Translations under genes and position numbers: made by a program
Source of the DNA: Actinomycetospora sp. TBRC 11914
GTDB lineage: Bacteria; Actinomycetota; Actinomycetes; Mycobacteriales; Pseudonocardiaceae
Direction: 5' to 3'
Assembly (NCBI RefSeq): GCF_012933465.1
Contig: NZ_JABBND010000012.1
Coordinates: 62,001-126,000 of the forward strand
DNA length: 64,000 nt
Shown: in pieces, positions 24,108-32,832 of the stretch
Layout of the letters: the number at the start of each line of letters is the position of its first letter
Numbering within the stretch: the first letter of the stretch is position 1
Notes under the pieces: model-generated
Seen by the model: the letters and a program-made list of their open reading frames with translations, nothing else
What the model was told of the DNA's origin: nothing
Database searches by the model: none

Positions 24108-24124
24108 GAGCTACGCCGGTGCGC

Positions 24125-24562
24125 TCAGGAGTCGAGCGCCGCGTCCAGCGTGATCGTGGTCCCGGCGAGGGCCTTGGAGACCGGGCAGGTCTGCTCGGCG
24201 GTCTTCGCGAGCTCCTGGAACTTCGCGTCGTCGACACCGTCGACCGCGGCCCGCAGCGTGATCGCGATGCCGCTGATCTCGAAGCCGCCGCCCTTGGCCG
24301 GCGAGAGGGTCACCTCGGCGGACACGTCGATCGACCGCGCGGTGAGGTTCTCGCCGCCGAGCACCCCGGAGAGGTTCATCGCCAGGCACGAGGAGTGCGC
24401 CGCGGCGATGAGCTCCTCGGGGCTGGTCTGGCCCTCCGGGTCGCCGGCACGGGTCGGGAACGAGACGTTGAACTGTCCGGCGTTGGACGAGTCCAGGGTC
24501 ACGTGACCCGTCCCGTCCTGCAGCCCGCCTTCCCAGTGGGTGGTCGCGTCGCGGCTCGGCAT
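24125..24562 (-). CDS. OsmC/Ohr-family peroxiredoxin
   Basis: 145 residues from the ATG at 24562 with aggaggc upstream. The redox-active cysteines are Cys59 (AAAHSSCLAMNLS) and Cys126 (AEQTCPVSKAL), and the fold order is that of OsmC. These enzymes reduce organic hydroperoxides with thiol or lipoyl partners. Confidence 0.9.
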   Translation of the reverse strand: MPSRDATTHWEGGLQDGTGHVTLDSSNAGQFNVSFPTRAGDPEGQTSPEELIAAAHSSCLAMNLSGVLGGENLTARSIDVSAEVTLSPAKGGGFEISGIAITLRAAVDGVDDAKFQELAKTAEQTCPVSKALAGTTITLDAALDS

Positions 24563-24664
24563 CGTCGCCTCCTGGTCGGTTGGAGTGGGTGGCTCGGCCG
24601 TGCACAACCGAACCTCACGTCCGGCGGATTCCCCGACGCCCGGGTAACCGTCCGGTCGGGCAGG

Positions 24665-24943
24665 TCAGGGGCGGGCGCGCTTGCGGCCGGTGACCTTGTT
24701 GTAGATGACCAGCAGGATGATCGCGACGATGATCGACCCGATCCAGCTGACCGGGCTGAACGACGCACCGCTCTTGAAGCCGCCCGTGAAGGCAGCCACG
24801 ATCACGCCGCCGACCACCGAGCCGAGGATGCCGAGGCCGATCGTCGCGAGGATGCCGATGTCGTCCTTGCCGGGGACGAGGGCGCGGGCGATGAAGCCGA
24901 CGATGAGACCGAAGACGATCCACCCGAGGATGGTCCAGATCAT
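24665..24943 (-). CDS. GlsB/YeaQ/YmgE family small membrane protein
   Basis: 92 residues with three membrane helices and the family's [14 protein letters not shown] and GILGSVVGG glycine motifs. Called transglycosylase-associated in databases; it is a stress-related inner-membrane protein with no proven enzymatic activity. Confidence 0.88.
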   Translation of the reverse strand: MIWTILGWIVFGLIVGFIARALVPGKDDIGILATIGLGILGSVVGGVIVAAFTGGFKSGASFSPVSWIGSIIVAIILLVIYNKVTGRKRARP

Positions 24944-25167
24944 GGCGGGGTCCTTTCAGGACTGGGACTGCGGGATCGCTGCAGGGCGTCAGTCGCCCAG
25001 GCGAGTGTGTCGCCAAACCTGACTTGTGCGACACCTCCGGCGGATCCTCGCCCGGTCGTCCCGCCGTCACCGGCGCTTCGCCGCACGCTCACCGGGTCGG
25101 GGCTACGCTCGGCGCCCGGCGGCGCCGTGCCGTCGACACCCGCAAGGCCCGGAACGAGGTGTGCGCG

Positions 25168-25488
25168 ATGGGCGGACTGAGCCCGGTGCACTGGGCGATC
25201 GTGATCGTCGTGGTGCTGTTGCTGTTCGGTTCCCGCAAGCTGCCCGACATGGCCCGGGGGCTGGGGCAGTCGATGCGCATCCTCAAGGCCGAGACACGCG
25301 GGCTGCAGGAGGACGACAAGTCCCACTCGGCCACCACCACGTCGGGTGGGTCCGGATCGTCCCCGGCACCGGATTCGTCACCCTCGTCGGCGGCTTCGGC
25401 CCCGACGACCCCCGAACGGTCGAACGGGACCGCTCACCCGGCCGCTGGCGCTGAGCGGCCGCCGGGCGCGGAGCGCGACGCCTCGTGA
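25168..25488 (+). CDS. tatA: Sec-independent protein translocase TatA
   Basis: 106 residues from the ATG at 25168. One N-terminal membrane helix ([20 protein letters not shown]) with the FG hinge and following amphipathic helix ([14 protein letters not shown]), then a Ser/Pro-rich tail. It forms the pore of the Tat system exporting folded proteins such as the Tat-type lipoprotein at 45113. Confidence 0.93.
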   Translation: MGGLSPVHWAIVIVVVLLLFGSRKLPDMARGLGQSMRILKAETRGLQEDDKSHSATTTSGGSGSSPAPDSSPSSAASAPTTPERSNGTAHPAAGAERPPGAERDAS

Positions 25489-25524
25489 TCTGACGGTCGC
25501 GGGGCGTTGATAACGTCCGCCTCG

Positions 25525-26799
25525 GTGACCGACATCGCGAGACCGACAGAGGCCACGGGGGAACCGTTCCCCCGGGTCGCTCCTGTCCTCGTGCCGGACG
25601 CGGCGACGGAGCGGGCGCTCCCCGTGGCGCCCCCGACGACGGTCCGCACCGCCAGCGGCTCCCGGAAACTCTCCTGGGACGTGCTGCGCGTCGGCTTCGT
25701 GCTGCTGGTGATCCTCTACCACTCGACGTTCATCGGGCCGCTCGTCTACCACGACATCCTCCCGAAGAACCTCGTGTTCCCCCACCAGGTCGGCGCGAGC
25801 CTGCTCCTGGTGCTCTCCGCCTACTTCGTCGCCGCCACGGTCCGCCGGGGCGGCGCGCGCCGGGGCGGGACCGCCCGCTGGTGGTGGGGCAAGATCGCCC
25901 GCCTGCTGCCGGCGTTCTTCGTCGCGACGATCAACGCCTGGCTCTTCCTGCGCTACCTCGCCCCCGACGGCTGGTACTACCCGGGCAAGCGCGACCTCGT
26001 CGCCAACCTGCTGATGCTCTGGCACTGGGACGCGAGCTGGGGCTTCGTCGACGGGTCCTACTGGACGATCCCGGTGCAGCTCCTGGCGTTCTGCCTCGCT
26101 GCCGTGATGTGGCGCAGCCCGCTGGGTCGCGGCGTCGGGCTGCGGGTGGTCATCTGGGCGGCGCTGCTCGTCCCGGCCCTGCAGTGGCACCACCTGGCCA
26201 CGCGGGCGCCGGGCTCGTACTACGCGATGGTCGTCGACGGGGCGGGCATCTTCCGCTGGCACCTGTTCGTGGCGGGCGTGGCGGTGTGGATGTGGTCCAC
26301 GGGCCGGCTGCGCCGCTGGCACTTCGTCGCGATCGAGGTCGTCGCGCTGGCCGAGCACGCGCTGCAGACCTCGATCGTCGACCCCACCACCGGGTGGAGC
26401 ACCGACTGGACCGCCGTGGCGCTCATCGCCCTCGGGGTCCTCGCCATGACCGCCGCCGCGGCCGGCCCCGACTGGGACCGGTGGATCCCGCCCGTCGGGC
26501 GGCGAGCGATCACCTGGCTCGCCGGCATCTCCTACGGGGTGTTCCTCACCCACCAGACCGTCGGCTACGTCGTCATGCGACGCGCGCAGCAGCTCGGGGT
26601 CGGCCCGACCCTGCAGACCGTCCTCATGGTCCTCACCGGCGTGCTGGCCGGGTGGCTGCTCACCCGCGTCGTCGAACGGCCCGGGCACCGGTGGCTGATG
26701 CGCTGGTGGGACCGGGTCCCGGCGCGCTACGGCCGGGTCGCCGTCGAGGCGGCGGTCCCGGTGGCCACGCCGGACCGGTCCCAGGCGACGAGGTCGTAG
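25525..26799 (+). CDS. Acyltransferase 3 family membrane protein
   Basis: 424 residues from a GTG at 25525 (a TTG at 25507 is alternative). The N-terminal helix with LYHSTF and about ten membrane segments fit acyltransferase-3 proteins, which acylate sugars, lipids or antibiotics at the membrane. The last 73 bp overlap the 3' end of the convergent sucrase/ferredoxin-like gene. Confidence 0.75.
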   Translation: MTDIARPTEATGEPFPRVAPVLVPDAATERALPVAPPTTVRTASGSRKLSWDVLRVGFVLLVILYHSTFIGPLVYHDILPKNLVFPHQVGASLLLVLSAYFVAATVRRGGARRGGTARWWWGKIARLLPAFFVATINAWLFLRYLAPDGWYYPGKRDLVANLLMLWHWDASWGFVDGSYWTIPVQLLAFCLAAVMWRSPLGRGVGLRVVIWAALLVPALQWHHLATRAPGSYYAMVVDGAGIFRWHLFVAGVAVWMWSTGRLRRWHFVAIEVVALAEHALQTSIVDPTTGWSTDWTAVALIALGVLAMTAAAAGPDWDRWIPPVGRRAITWLAGISYGVFLTHQTVGYVVMRRAQQLGVGPTLQTVLMVLTGVLAGWLLTRVVERPGHRWLMRWWDRVPARYGRVAVEAAVPVATPDRSQATRS

Positions 26800-27707
26800 G
26801 TCCGCATCGAGGCGGCGCGGCCCGCGCCGCAGGTCAGGGGCGTCGGCGAGACGATCCACCGCTCGCGGACGACGACCTCGACCTCGCCGTCACCGTCCGG
26901 CGCGACCAGCCGCACCGTCCAGCGCTGCGGGTCCTCCGGGTCCTGCCGGGCGCCGGCCGGGGCCAGCGCCGCCACCCGGTGCTCGTCGAGCGCGAGCCGG
27001 ACGTGGTGCTGCGCGGCCTGCACCGCCGGTGCCAGCCCGGCCCGGCCGCGGACCAGCCGCGGGTCGACGTCACCGCGGTCGTACCGCTCGGCGACCTCGA
27101 CGGCCTCGGTGGCCGGCACCCGACCCAGGACGAGCCCGTGGGGGAGCAGCACGACGTTGGCCGCGAAGCGGTCGCCGCCGGTGTGGGTGGTCTCCCACGT
27201 CCGCTCGGGGTGGGTGGCGGCGAGGACCGCCGCGACCGGGCGGCCGCGCATCGCGCAGCACGCGTCGTGCCGGCCGTGGGCGCAGACGAGGTAGACCGGC
27301 TCGTCGGACGGCTCGGTGGAGTGCTCGAGGTCGGCCAGGGCGGCCGGCAGGGCCTCGGGCGCGTCGACCCGGCCCCACCGGACCGACTCGTGGCCCGGCC
27401 GGCAGTCGACGACCGCGAAGCGGCCGCCCGCCTCGGTCGGCGCGCCGCGTGCCGCGGTGCGCCGGATGAGCTGGAAGCGCGCGTCGTGCGTGCGGCAGAA
27501 GGCGTCGAGCGCGTCCACGACGTCGTCGGCGAAGCCCGCCCCGGTGAGGGCCTGGGGGCCCCAGGGCCCGGGGTGCTCGACGAGCAGCCACCGACGCGCC
27601 GGCGGGGCGGACGCGAAGAGCGGGTCCTCGCGCTCGCGGGCGGCGTCGGAACAGCGGAACGGGGTGGTCGGCTGGCCGTTCTGGGTCAGGGCGTCCGAGG
27701 CCGTCAC
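26727..27707 (-). CDS. Sucrase/ferredoxin-like family protein
   Basis: 326 residues from GTG at 27707, which overlaps the JmjC gene stop (GTGA). It has a thioredoxin-fold ferredoxin-like C-terminal half: VYLVCAHGRHDACC (Cys142, Cys150, Cys151) and HTGGDRFAANVVLLPHG, the usual signature. Members are thought to bind a [2Fe-2S] cluster. It is translated with the 2-oxoglutarate oxygenase-like protein, so an electron-donor role is a testable inference. Its 3' end overlaps the acyltransferase. Confidence 0.8.
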   Translation of the reverse strand: MTASDALTQNGQPTTPFRCSDAAREREDPLFASAPPARRWLLVEHPGPWGPQALTGAGFADDVVDALDAFCRTHDARFQLIRRTAARGAPTEAGGRFAVVDCRPGHESVRWGRVDAPEALPAALADLEHSTEPSDEPVYLVCAHGRHDACCAMRGRPVAAVLAATHPERTWETTHTGGDRFAANVVLLPHGLVLGRVPATEAVEVAERYDRGDVDPRLVRGRAGLAPAVQAAQHHVRLALDEHRVAALAPAGARQDPEDPQRWTVRLVAPDGDGEVEVVVRERWIVSPTPLTCGAGRAASMRTYDLVAWDRSGVATGTAASTATRP

Positions 27708-29071
27708 GTGTCCGTCGTACCCGCACGATCGTCCGGAACGCCACCCTCGGCGGCCCCGGAGGGACCGACCGAGTCCGGCGTCACGAGCACGCCCTCGACG
27801 AGCAGGCGCCGGGCGACGACGACGGCGTCGCCGGGCTCGTCCTCGGCGACGTCGCCGAGGCGCACCACGGGCCCGGCGAGCAGCGTCGCGAGCGGGGTCG
27901 CGGCGGCCGCGGGGAGGTCCAGGGTGCGGTCGGGCAGTTCGAGGCGCAGCGGGGCGTCGGTGTCGGCGGCGGCGGGCGGCACCACGCGGTGACGGAGCCC
28001 GTGCCGCAGGCGCACCCGCGACTCGGCGTCCAGGGCGTGGGCCGCCGCGGCCTGGCGCAGCGGGAGCAGCGACTCCGGCCGGTTGCCGGCCCAGACGCGG
28101 CCGCGGAGCCGCCGGGAGGCGCGCCGGGCGCGGTCGTCGTCCCGGGAGCGGTCGGCGAAGTACTCGGCCGCCCGCCGGGCGACGGTCTCCAGGTGCGGGG
28201 CGAGCGCGGCCGGGTCGGAGACGTCGACGCCGAGCGGGAGGGAGGCGCGCAGCTCGGGGTCGTCGGCCAGGCCCGCGAGGAGGGTCTCGAGCAGGGCGTG
28301 GCGGGTGACGACGTGGACGCCGACGGTCAGGTGCGCCGACACCTCACCCTGAGCGGTGGCCGAGTGCAGGAAGCCGCGGGGCAGGTAGAGCGCGTCGCCG
28401 GGGTGGAGTACCTCGTCGAGCAGGGGCTCCTCGGCGGCGCGGGCGCGGACGGCGCCGGCGCGGTCGTCCCAGGGCTGGTTGCGCAGCGGATCGGGGTGCA
28501 CGGGTGCGTGCACGTGCCAGCGCTTGGTGCCCGCGATCTGGAGGACGAAGACGTCGTGCACGTCGTAGTGCGCGGCGAAGCCCGTCGACGAGGCCGGGGT
28601 GACGTAGGCGTTGACCTGCACCGGGTGGCCGAGATCGGCGTTGAGCCCGGCCGCGAGCTCCGCGACCGGCGCCCAGGTGCGGTGCACGCCCTGCAGCACG
28701 ACGGTGTGGCCGTCGGCGAAGAGCGCGGCGACGCGGTCGTCGCGCAGCTGGTCGGAGATCTCGGCCCCGACCCCGCCGTCGCCGGTGAACGACGACGAGT
28801 CGAGCACCTTGCCCTGCTTGGCGATCCGCAGGAACGGGGTGCGCAGCCCGCGGTGGGCGAGCAGCTCGTCGACCGCGCCGAGGGAGAAGAGGTCGCCGAA
28901 CCCGGCCCCGCCGTCGCTGCCGTCGGCGTCCCCGCGGTCCTTGGCGAGGTCGTCGCGGCGGGAGAGCACGGCCTGGCGGCCCCAGGCCTCGCGCGCGAAG
29001 GCGTCGAGGTCGCCCGCGACGGCGCGGCGGAGGTACGGGCGGTCCCCGGAGGTGCTGCTGGGGTTGCTCAT
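27704..29071 (-). CDS. JmjC/cupin-4 (ROXA-like) 2-oxoglutarate oxygenase
   Basis: 455 residues. The JmjC iron site is His168-x-Asp170 in AHYDVHDVFVLQ and His236 in LPRGFLHSA, with LQIAGTKRWHVH and HPGDALYLPRG around it. The C-terminus (about 300-440) is the winged-helix-like part of bacterial ribosomal oxygenases such as YcfD. Those enzymes hydroxylate protein side chains. Upstream on the same strand is a Gly/Ala/Asp-repeat protein and downstream, coupled by GTGA, a ferredoxin-like protein; the repeat protein is a candidate substrate. Confidence 0.85.
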   Translation of the reverse strand: MSNPSSTSGDRPYLRRAVAGDLDAFAREAWGRQAVLSRRDDLAKDRGDADGSDGGAGFGDLFSLGAVDELLAHRGLRTPFLRIAKQGKVLDSSSFTGDGGVGAEISDQLRDDRVAALFADGHTVVLQGVHRTWAPVAELAAGLNADLGHPVQVNAYVTPASSTGFAAHYDVHDVFVLQIAGTKRWHVHAPVHPDPLRNQPWDDRAGAVRARAAEEPLLDEVLHPGDALYLPRGFLHSATAQGEVSAHLTVGVHVVTRHALLETLLAGLADDPELRASLPLGVDVSDPAALAPHLETVARRAAEYFADRSRDDDRARRASRRLRGRVWAGNRPESLLPLRQAAAAHALDAESRVRLRHGLRHRVVPPAAADTDAPLRLELPDRTLDLPAAAATPLATLLAGPVVRLGDVAEDEPGDAVVVARRLLVEGVLVTPDSVGPSGAAEGGVPDDRAGTTDT

Positions 29072-29121
29072 GGCGGTGCTCCCCACGGGCGGTCGGAGGG
29101 TCGGGTCGACGGTGTGGCGTT

Positions 29122-29170
29122 CCGGACGTCGGGTGTCAGCGGTGCGACACCGCTGACACCCGATGTCCGG
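29122..29170 (-). terminator. 23-bp hairpin between repeat-protein and JmjC genes
   Basis: Arms 29122-29144 and 29148-29170 pair at 22 of 23 positions around a cga loop. It lies after the repeat-protein stop and before the oxygenase start on the same strand, so it may attenuate the transcript and make more of the repeat protein than of the enzyme. Confidence 0.7.
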
Positions 29171-29183
29171 GGGTCCACACGGC

Positions 29184-29660
29184 TCAGGCGCCGCCGTCGG
29201 CCCCGCCGTCGCCGCCGCCACCGCGGACGCCGCCGTCGGCCGGTCCGTGCCCGGCGCGGCCGTCCGCACCGCCGTCGGCGCCACCGTCCGCACCACCATC
29301 GGCGCCACCGTCAGCACCGCCGTCAGCGCCACCATCGGCGCCGCCACCGGCGGCGCCGCCGTCCGCGGGGCCGTGCCCGGCGCCGCCGTCGGCCCCGCCG
29401 TCGCCGCCGCCACCGCGGGCGCCGCCGTCGGCCGGTCCGTGCCCGGCGCGGCCGTCCGCACCGCCGTCGGCGCCACCATCGGCACCGCCGTCGGCGCCCC
29501 CGTCGGCCCCGCCGTCAGCGCCGCCACCGGCGGCGCCGCCGTCCGCGGGGCCGTGCCCGGCGCGGCCGTCCGCGCCGCCGTCCGCACCGCCGTCGGCACC
29601 CCCGTCGGCACCGCCGTCGGCGGGCCCGTGGCCGGAGGTGGTGATGTCGTCGTCGTTCAT
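29184..29660 (-). CDS. Gly/Ala/Asp tandem-repeat protein, possible modified-peptide precursor
   Basis: 158 residues. A ten-residue head ([10 protein letters not shown]) is followed by a chain built almost only of Gly, Ala and Asp: (ADGG)n runs punctuated by five HGPADGG blocks with His at 11, 36, 74, 96 and 138. Residues 68-94 and 132-158 are near-identical, showing segmental duplication. There is no signal peptide, membrane segment or cysteine. It is the first gene before the JmjC oxygenase and the ferredoxin-like protein. Substrate of the oxygenase, structural protein or metal binder are all possible. Confidence 0.7.
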   Translation of the reverse strand: MNDDDITTSGHGPADGGADGGADGGADGGADGRAGHGPADGGAAGGGADGGADGGADGGADGGADGGADGRAGHGPADGGARGGGGDGGADGGAGHGPADGGAAGGGADGGADGGADGGADGGADGGADGGADGRAGHGPADGGVRGGGGDGGADGGA

Positions 29661-29837
29661 CGCTGCTCCTCGTGGTGGGTCGGAGTCCGGTCACTGCCCG
29701 GGTGGTGGGCAGTATGGCCCGGCTCACCCGGTGTGCCGCGTGACGCGGCCCGGTCTACCCGGGGCCGTCGCATCTCACTCGCCGAGTCGCTCCGCCAGGG
29801 TCCCGAGGCCCGGCCCGACCTGGCAGGGTTCCCCGCC

Positions 29838-30593
29838 ATGACGGTTGGGACGCTGGTGCTGCTGCGGCACGGGCAGAGCGAGTGGAACGAGAAGAACCTC
29901 TTCACCGGATGGGTCGACGTGCCCCTGTCCGCGGCCGGCGAGCAGGAGGCGCGCCGCGGCGGCGAGCTCCTCGCCGACGCCGGGCTGCTCCCGGACGTCC
30001 TGCACACCTCGCTGCTGCGCCGTGCGATCGCCACCGCGAACCTGGCGCTCGACACCTGCGACCGGCACTGGATCCCGGTCCGCCGCGACTGGCGGCTCAA
30101 CGAGCGGCACTACGGCGCGCTCCAGGGCAAGGACAAGAAGCAGACGATGGAGACCTACGGCGAGGAGCAGTTCCAGATCTGGCGCCGCTCCTACGACACC
30201 CCGCCGCCGCCCATCGACCCCGACGACGAGTACGCCCAGACCGGCGACCCCCGCTACGCCGATCTCGGCGACGCCCTCCCGCGCACCGAGTGCCTCAAGG
30301 ACGTGCTCGAGCGCCTGCTGCCCTACTGGACCGAGGCCGTCGTCCCGGACCTGAAGGCCGGCCGGACGGTGCTCGTCGCCGCGCACGGCAACTCGCTGCG
30401 GGCCGTCGTCAAGCATCTCGACGGCGTCGACGACGAGACCATCGCCGGCCTGAACATCCCCACCGGCATCCCGCTGCGCTACGACCTCACCGAGTCCGGG
30501 GACGACCTCACCCCGACCAACCCGGGCGGCACCTACCTCGACCCGGACGCGGCGCAGGACGCCATCGCGGCGGTGGCGAACCAGGGTCGGTGA
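29838..30593 (+). CDS. gpmA: 2,3-bisphosphoglycerate-dependent phosphoglycerate mutase
   Basis: 251 residues, full length. The catalytic [10 protein letters not shown] (His11), [12 protein letters not shown] and [13 protein letters not shown] motifs are intact, so it interconverts 3- and 2-phosphoglycerate in glycolysis. Upstream of senX3-regX3, as gpm1 is in mycobacteria. Confidence 0.96.
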   Translation: MTVGTLVLLRHGQSEWNEKNLFTGWVDVPLSAAGEQEARRGGELLADAGLLPDVLHTSLLRRAIATANLALDTCDRHWIPVRRDWRLNERHYGALQGKDKKQTMETYGEEQFQIWRRSYDTPPPPIDPDDEYAQTGDPRYADLGDALPRTECLKDVLERLLPYWTEAVVPDLKAGRTVLVAAHGNSLRAVVKHLDGVDDETIAGLNIPTGIPLRYDLTESGDDLTPTNPGGTYLDPDAAQDAIAAVANQGR

Positions 30594-30612
30594 GCCCGCG
30601 GGGGCCGTCGTC

Positions 30613-30630
30613 GGTGAACACCACTTGAAC
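30613..30630 (-). promoter_or_regulatory. PHO-box-like direct repeat upstream of senX3
   Basis: On the minus strand it reads gttcaagtggtgttcacc: two GTTCA units exactly 11 bp apart, the spacing bound by PhoB/PhoP/RegX3-type regulators. It is about 100 bp before senX3, consistent with autoregulation during phosphate starvation. Confidence 0.5.
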
Positions 30631-30725
30631 GGGTCCCCAACACTCACCCGTCGGAGGGTCGGACTGCTCACCAACAGCGGTCCGACGCGGGTGGAATCCC
30701 CGGTGACGCCCCTACCATCGCGGTC

Positions 30726-32072
30726 GTGGCCGTCCCGGCGTACGTGACCGTCCTGGCCGCCGTCCTCGCGGCGGTCGTGGGCCTCGTCGTCGGCGCCGCC
30801 GGGGTGCACTGGAAGGCGCGCACCAAGCGCGCCGAGGTCGTCGCCGCGGGCCCGACCGTCGCGGAGCTGCTCGCCCGCATCGTCCGCCGCTCGCACACCG
30901 GGCTCGCCGTCATCAACCGCTTCGGCGACGTCGTGCTGTCGAACGACCGCGCGGAGGTCCTCGGCGCGGTCGTCGACGCCCGGCCCGAGGGCCGGGTGGC
31001 CGAGGCCGCCGCGCGGGTGTCGGAGACCGGCGGCGCGGCCGAGATCGACCTGTCGCCGCCCACCTCGTCGCGCCGGAGCCCGCAGTCGGTGATCGCCCGG
31101 CTGGGGCCGCTGGGTGACGGCTTCGTCGTGGTGGAGGCGTCCGACACCTCCGCCGCGGTGCGGCTCGAGGCGGTGCGCCGCGACTTCGTCGCGAACGTCG
31201 GCCACGAGCTCAAGACCCCGGTGGGGGCGATGGCGGTCCTCGCCGAGGCCGTCCTCGACGCCGACGACCCCGAGGAGGTGACCCGCTTCGCCAGCAAGAT
31301 CCTCCACGAGTCCCGCCGGCTGGGGGCGCTCGTCACCGAGCTCATCGAGCTGTCCCGCCTGCAGGGCGCCGACCCGCTGCCCGAGCTCGACCCGGTCGCC
31401 GTCGACGACGTCGTCTCCGAGGCCGTGGAGCGGGCCCGGGTCTCCGCCGAGACCGCCGGCACCGACCTCACCCTCGACGCCCCGAGCGGCCTCGAGGTCG
31501 CCGGCAGCTCGACGCTGCTGGTCACCGCGCTCGCGAACCTGCTGGAGAACGCGGTCGCCTACTCGCCGACCGGCTCCCCGGTGTCGGTGCGCCGACGCCG
31601 GGTCCGGGGACCCGACGGCCGGCACCGGATCGAGATCTCCGTGACCGACCGCGGCATCGGCATCGCGCCGGAGCACCAGGAACGGGTCTTCGAGCGGTTC
31701 TTCCGCGTCGACCCCGCCCGCTCCCGCGCCACCGGCGGCACCGGGCTCGGGCTGGCCATCGTCAAGCACGTCGCCGCCAACCACGGCGGGGAGGTGCGGG
31801 TCTGGAGCGAGCCCGGCGTCGGCTCGACCTTCACGCTCCGGCTGCCCGTGCCCACCGGGACCCCCGACGACGGCGAGGCGCACGACCCGGCGCCGGGCGC
31901 CCCGGGCGTGCCCGAGCCCGACGAGGCCCGCGTCCCCCACCGCCCCGCCGAGCGGCACCGCCGCCCCGACCGTCCCCAGCCGGCCCGGTCGCAGGGCACG
32001 GACCGGCCCGCTGCGTCGCCGCCCCCGCGCACCCCCACGTCCGTGAGCGTCGGACCCGACGAACCGAGGTGA
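30726..32072 (+). CDS. senX3: Phosphate-sensing histidine kinase SenX3
   Basis: 448 residues from GTG. Two N-terminal membrane-associated helices (1-27), a PAS-like region (50-140), the H-box NVGHELKTP with His160, and a HATPase domain with NLLENAVAYSP, DRGIGIAPE and GGTGLGLAIVK. The last 60 residues are a Pro/Arg-rich tail. It phosphorylates RegX3 under phosphate limitation. Its stop overlaps the RegX3 start region. Confidence 0.95.
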   Translation: MAVPAYVTVLAAVLAAVVGLVVGAAGVHWKARTKRAEVVAAGPTVAELLARIVRRSHTGLAVINRFGDVVLSNDRAEVLGAVVDARPEGRVAEAAARVSETGGAAEIDLSPPTSSRRSPQSVIARLGPLGDGFVVVEASDTSAAVRLEAVRRDFVANVGHELKTPVGAMAVLAEAVLDADDPEEVTRFASKILHESRRLGALVTELIELSRLQGADPLPELDPVAVDDVVSEAVERARVSAETAGTDLTLDAPSGLEVAGSSTLLVTALANLLENAVAYSPTGSPVSVRRRRVRGPDGRHRIEISVTDRGIGIAPEHQERVFERFFRVDPARSRATGGTGLGLAIVKHVAANHGGEVRVWSEPGVGSTFTLRLPVPTGTPDDGEAHDPAPGAPGVPEPDEARVPHRPAERHRRPDRPQPARSQGTDRPAASPPPRTPTSVSVGPDEPR

Positions 32073-32074
32073 CC

Positions 32075-32797
32075 ATGACCCGCGTGCTGATCGTGGAGGA
32101 CGAGGAGTCCTTCGCCGACCCGCTCGCCTACCTGCTGCGCAAGGAGGGCTTCGAGGCGAGCGTCGCCGGGACCGGCGCGGCCGCCCTCGAGGACTTCGAG
32201 CGGCACGGGGCCGACATCGTGCTGCTCGACCTCATGCTGCCCGGGATGAGCGGCACCGACGTGTGCAAGGCGCTGCGCCAGCGCTCCTCGGTGCCGGTGA
32301 TCATGGTGACGGCGCGCGACGCGGAGATCGACAAGGTGGTCGGGCTCGAGCTGGGCGCCGACGACTACGTCACCAAGCCCTACTCGGCCCGCGAGCTCAT
32401 CGCGCGGGTCCGGGCGGTGCTGCGCCGCGGCCAGGAGAGCGACGGCGGCGAGCCGGCCGGGGCCGCCACCGGCGACCGCCAGGTGCTCGAGGCCGGCCCG
32501 GTCCGCATGGACGTCGGCCGGCACGTGGTCACCGTCGACGGCACCAACGGCACCGATCCCGTCGAGGTCGCGCTCCCGCTCAAGGAGTTCGACCTGCTCG
32601 AGTACCTGATGCGCAACGTCGGGCGGGTCCTCACCCGGGCACAGCTCATCGACCGGGTCTGGGGGGCCGACTACGTCGGCGACACCAAGACCCTCGACGT
32701 CCACATCAAGCGGCTGCGCGCGAAGCTCGAGCCGGAGCCGTCCCAGCCCCGCCACCTGCTGACGGTGCGCGGCCTGGGCTACAAGCTGGACGCCTGA
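32075..32797 (+). CDS. regX3: OmpR/PhoB-family response regulator RegX3
   Basis: 240 residues from the ATG at 32075 (gagg upstream); a GTG two codons earlier overlaps the senX3 stop. Receiver domain with phospho-acceptor Asp52 (LLDLMLPG) and Lys101 (VTKPYSARE); C-terminal winged helix ends TVRGLGYKLDA. It activates the phosphate regulon. Confidence 0.96.
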   Translation: MTRVLIVEDEESFADPLAYLLRKEGFEASVAGTGAAALEDFERHGADIVLLDLMLPGMSGTDVCKALRQRSSVPVIMVTARDAEIDKVVGLELGADDYVTKPYSARELIARVRAVLRRGQESDGGEPAGAATGDRQVLEAGPVRMDVGRHVVTVDGTNGTDPVEVALPLKEFDLLEYLMRNVGRVLTRAQLIDRVWGADYVGDTKTLDVHIKRLRAKLEPEPSQPRHLLTVRGLGYKLDA

Positions 32798-32832
32798 TCG
32801 AGTGACCCAGGGCAACGTCTAGGCTGGTCACC

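Noticed and set aside
29184-29660. CRISPR-like array or simple satellite
   Set aside because: The periodicity follows codons of a Gly/Ala/Asp protein and lacks spacer-like unique segments or cas genes.
29163-29837. Plus-strand extension of the phosphoglycerate mutase frame through the repeat region (GAAVG-rich)
   Set aside because: It is antisense to the Gly/Ala/Asp repeat gene; the mutase family start is at 29838 and the extension has no motif.
30669-30725. Mycobacterial MIRU-like repeat near senX3-regX3
   Set aside because: senX3 and regX3 overlap directly here and no repeat is seen between or before them beyond the PHO-box-like motif.
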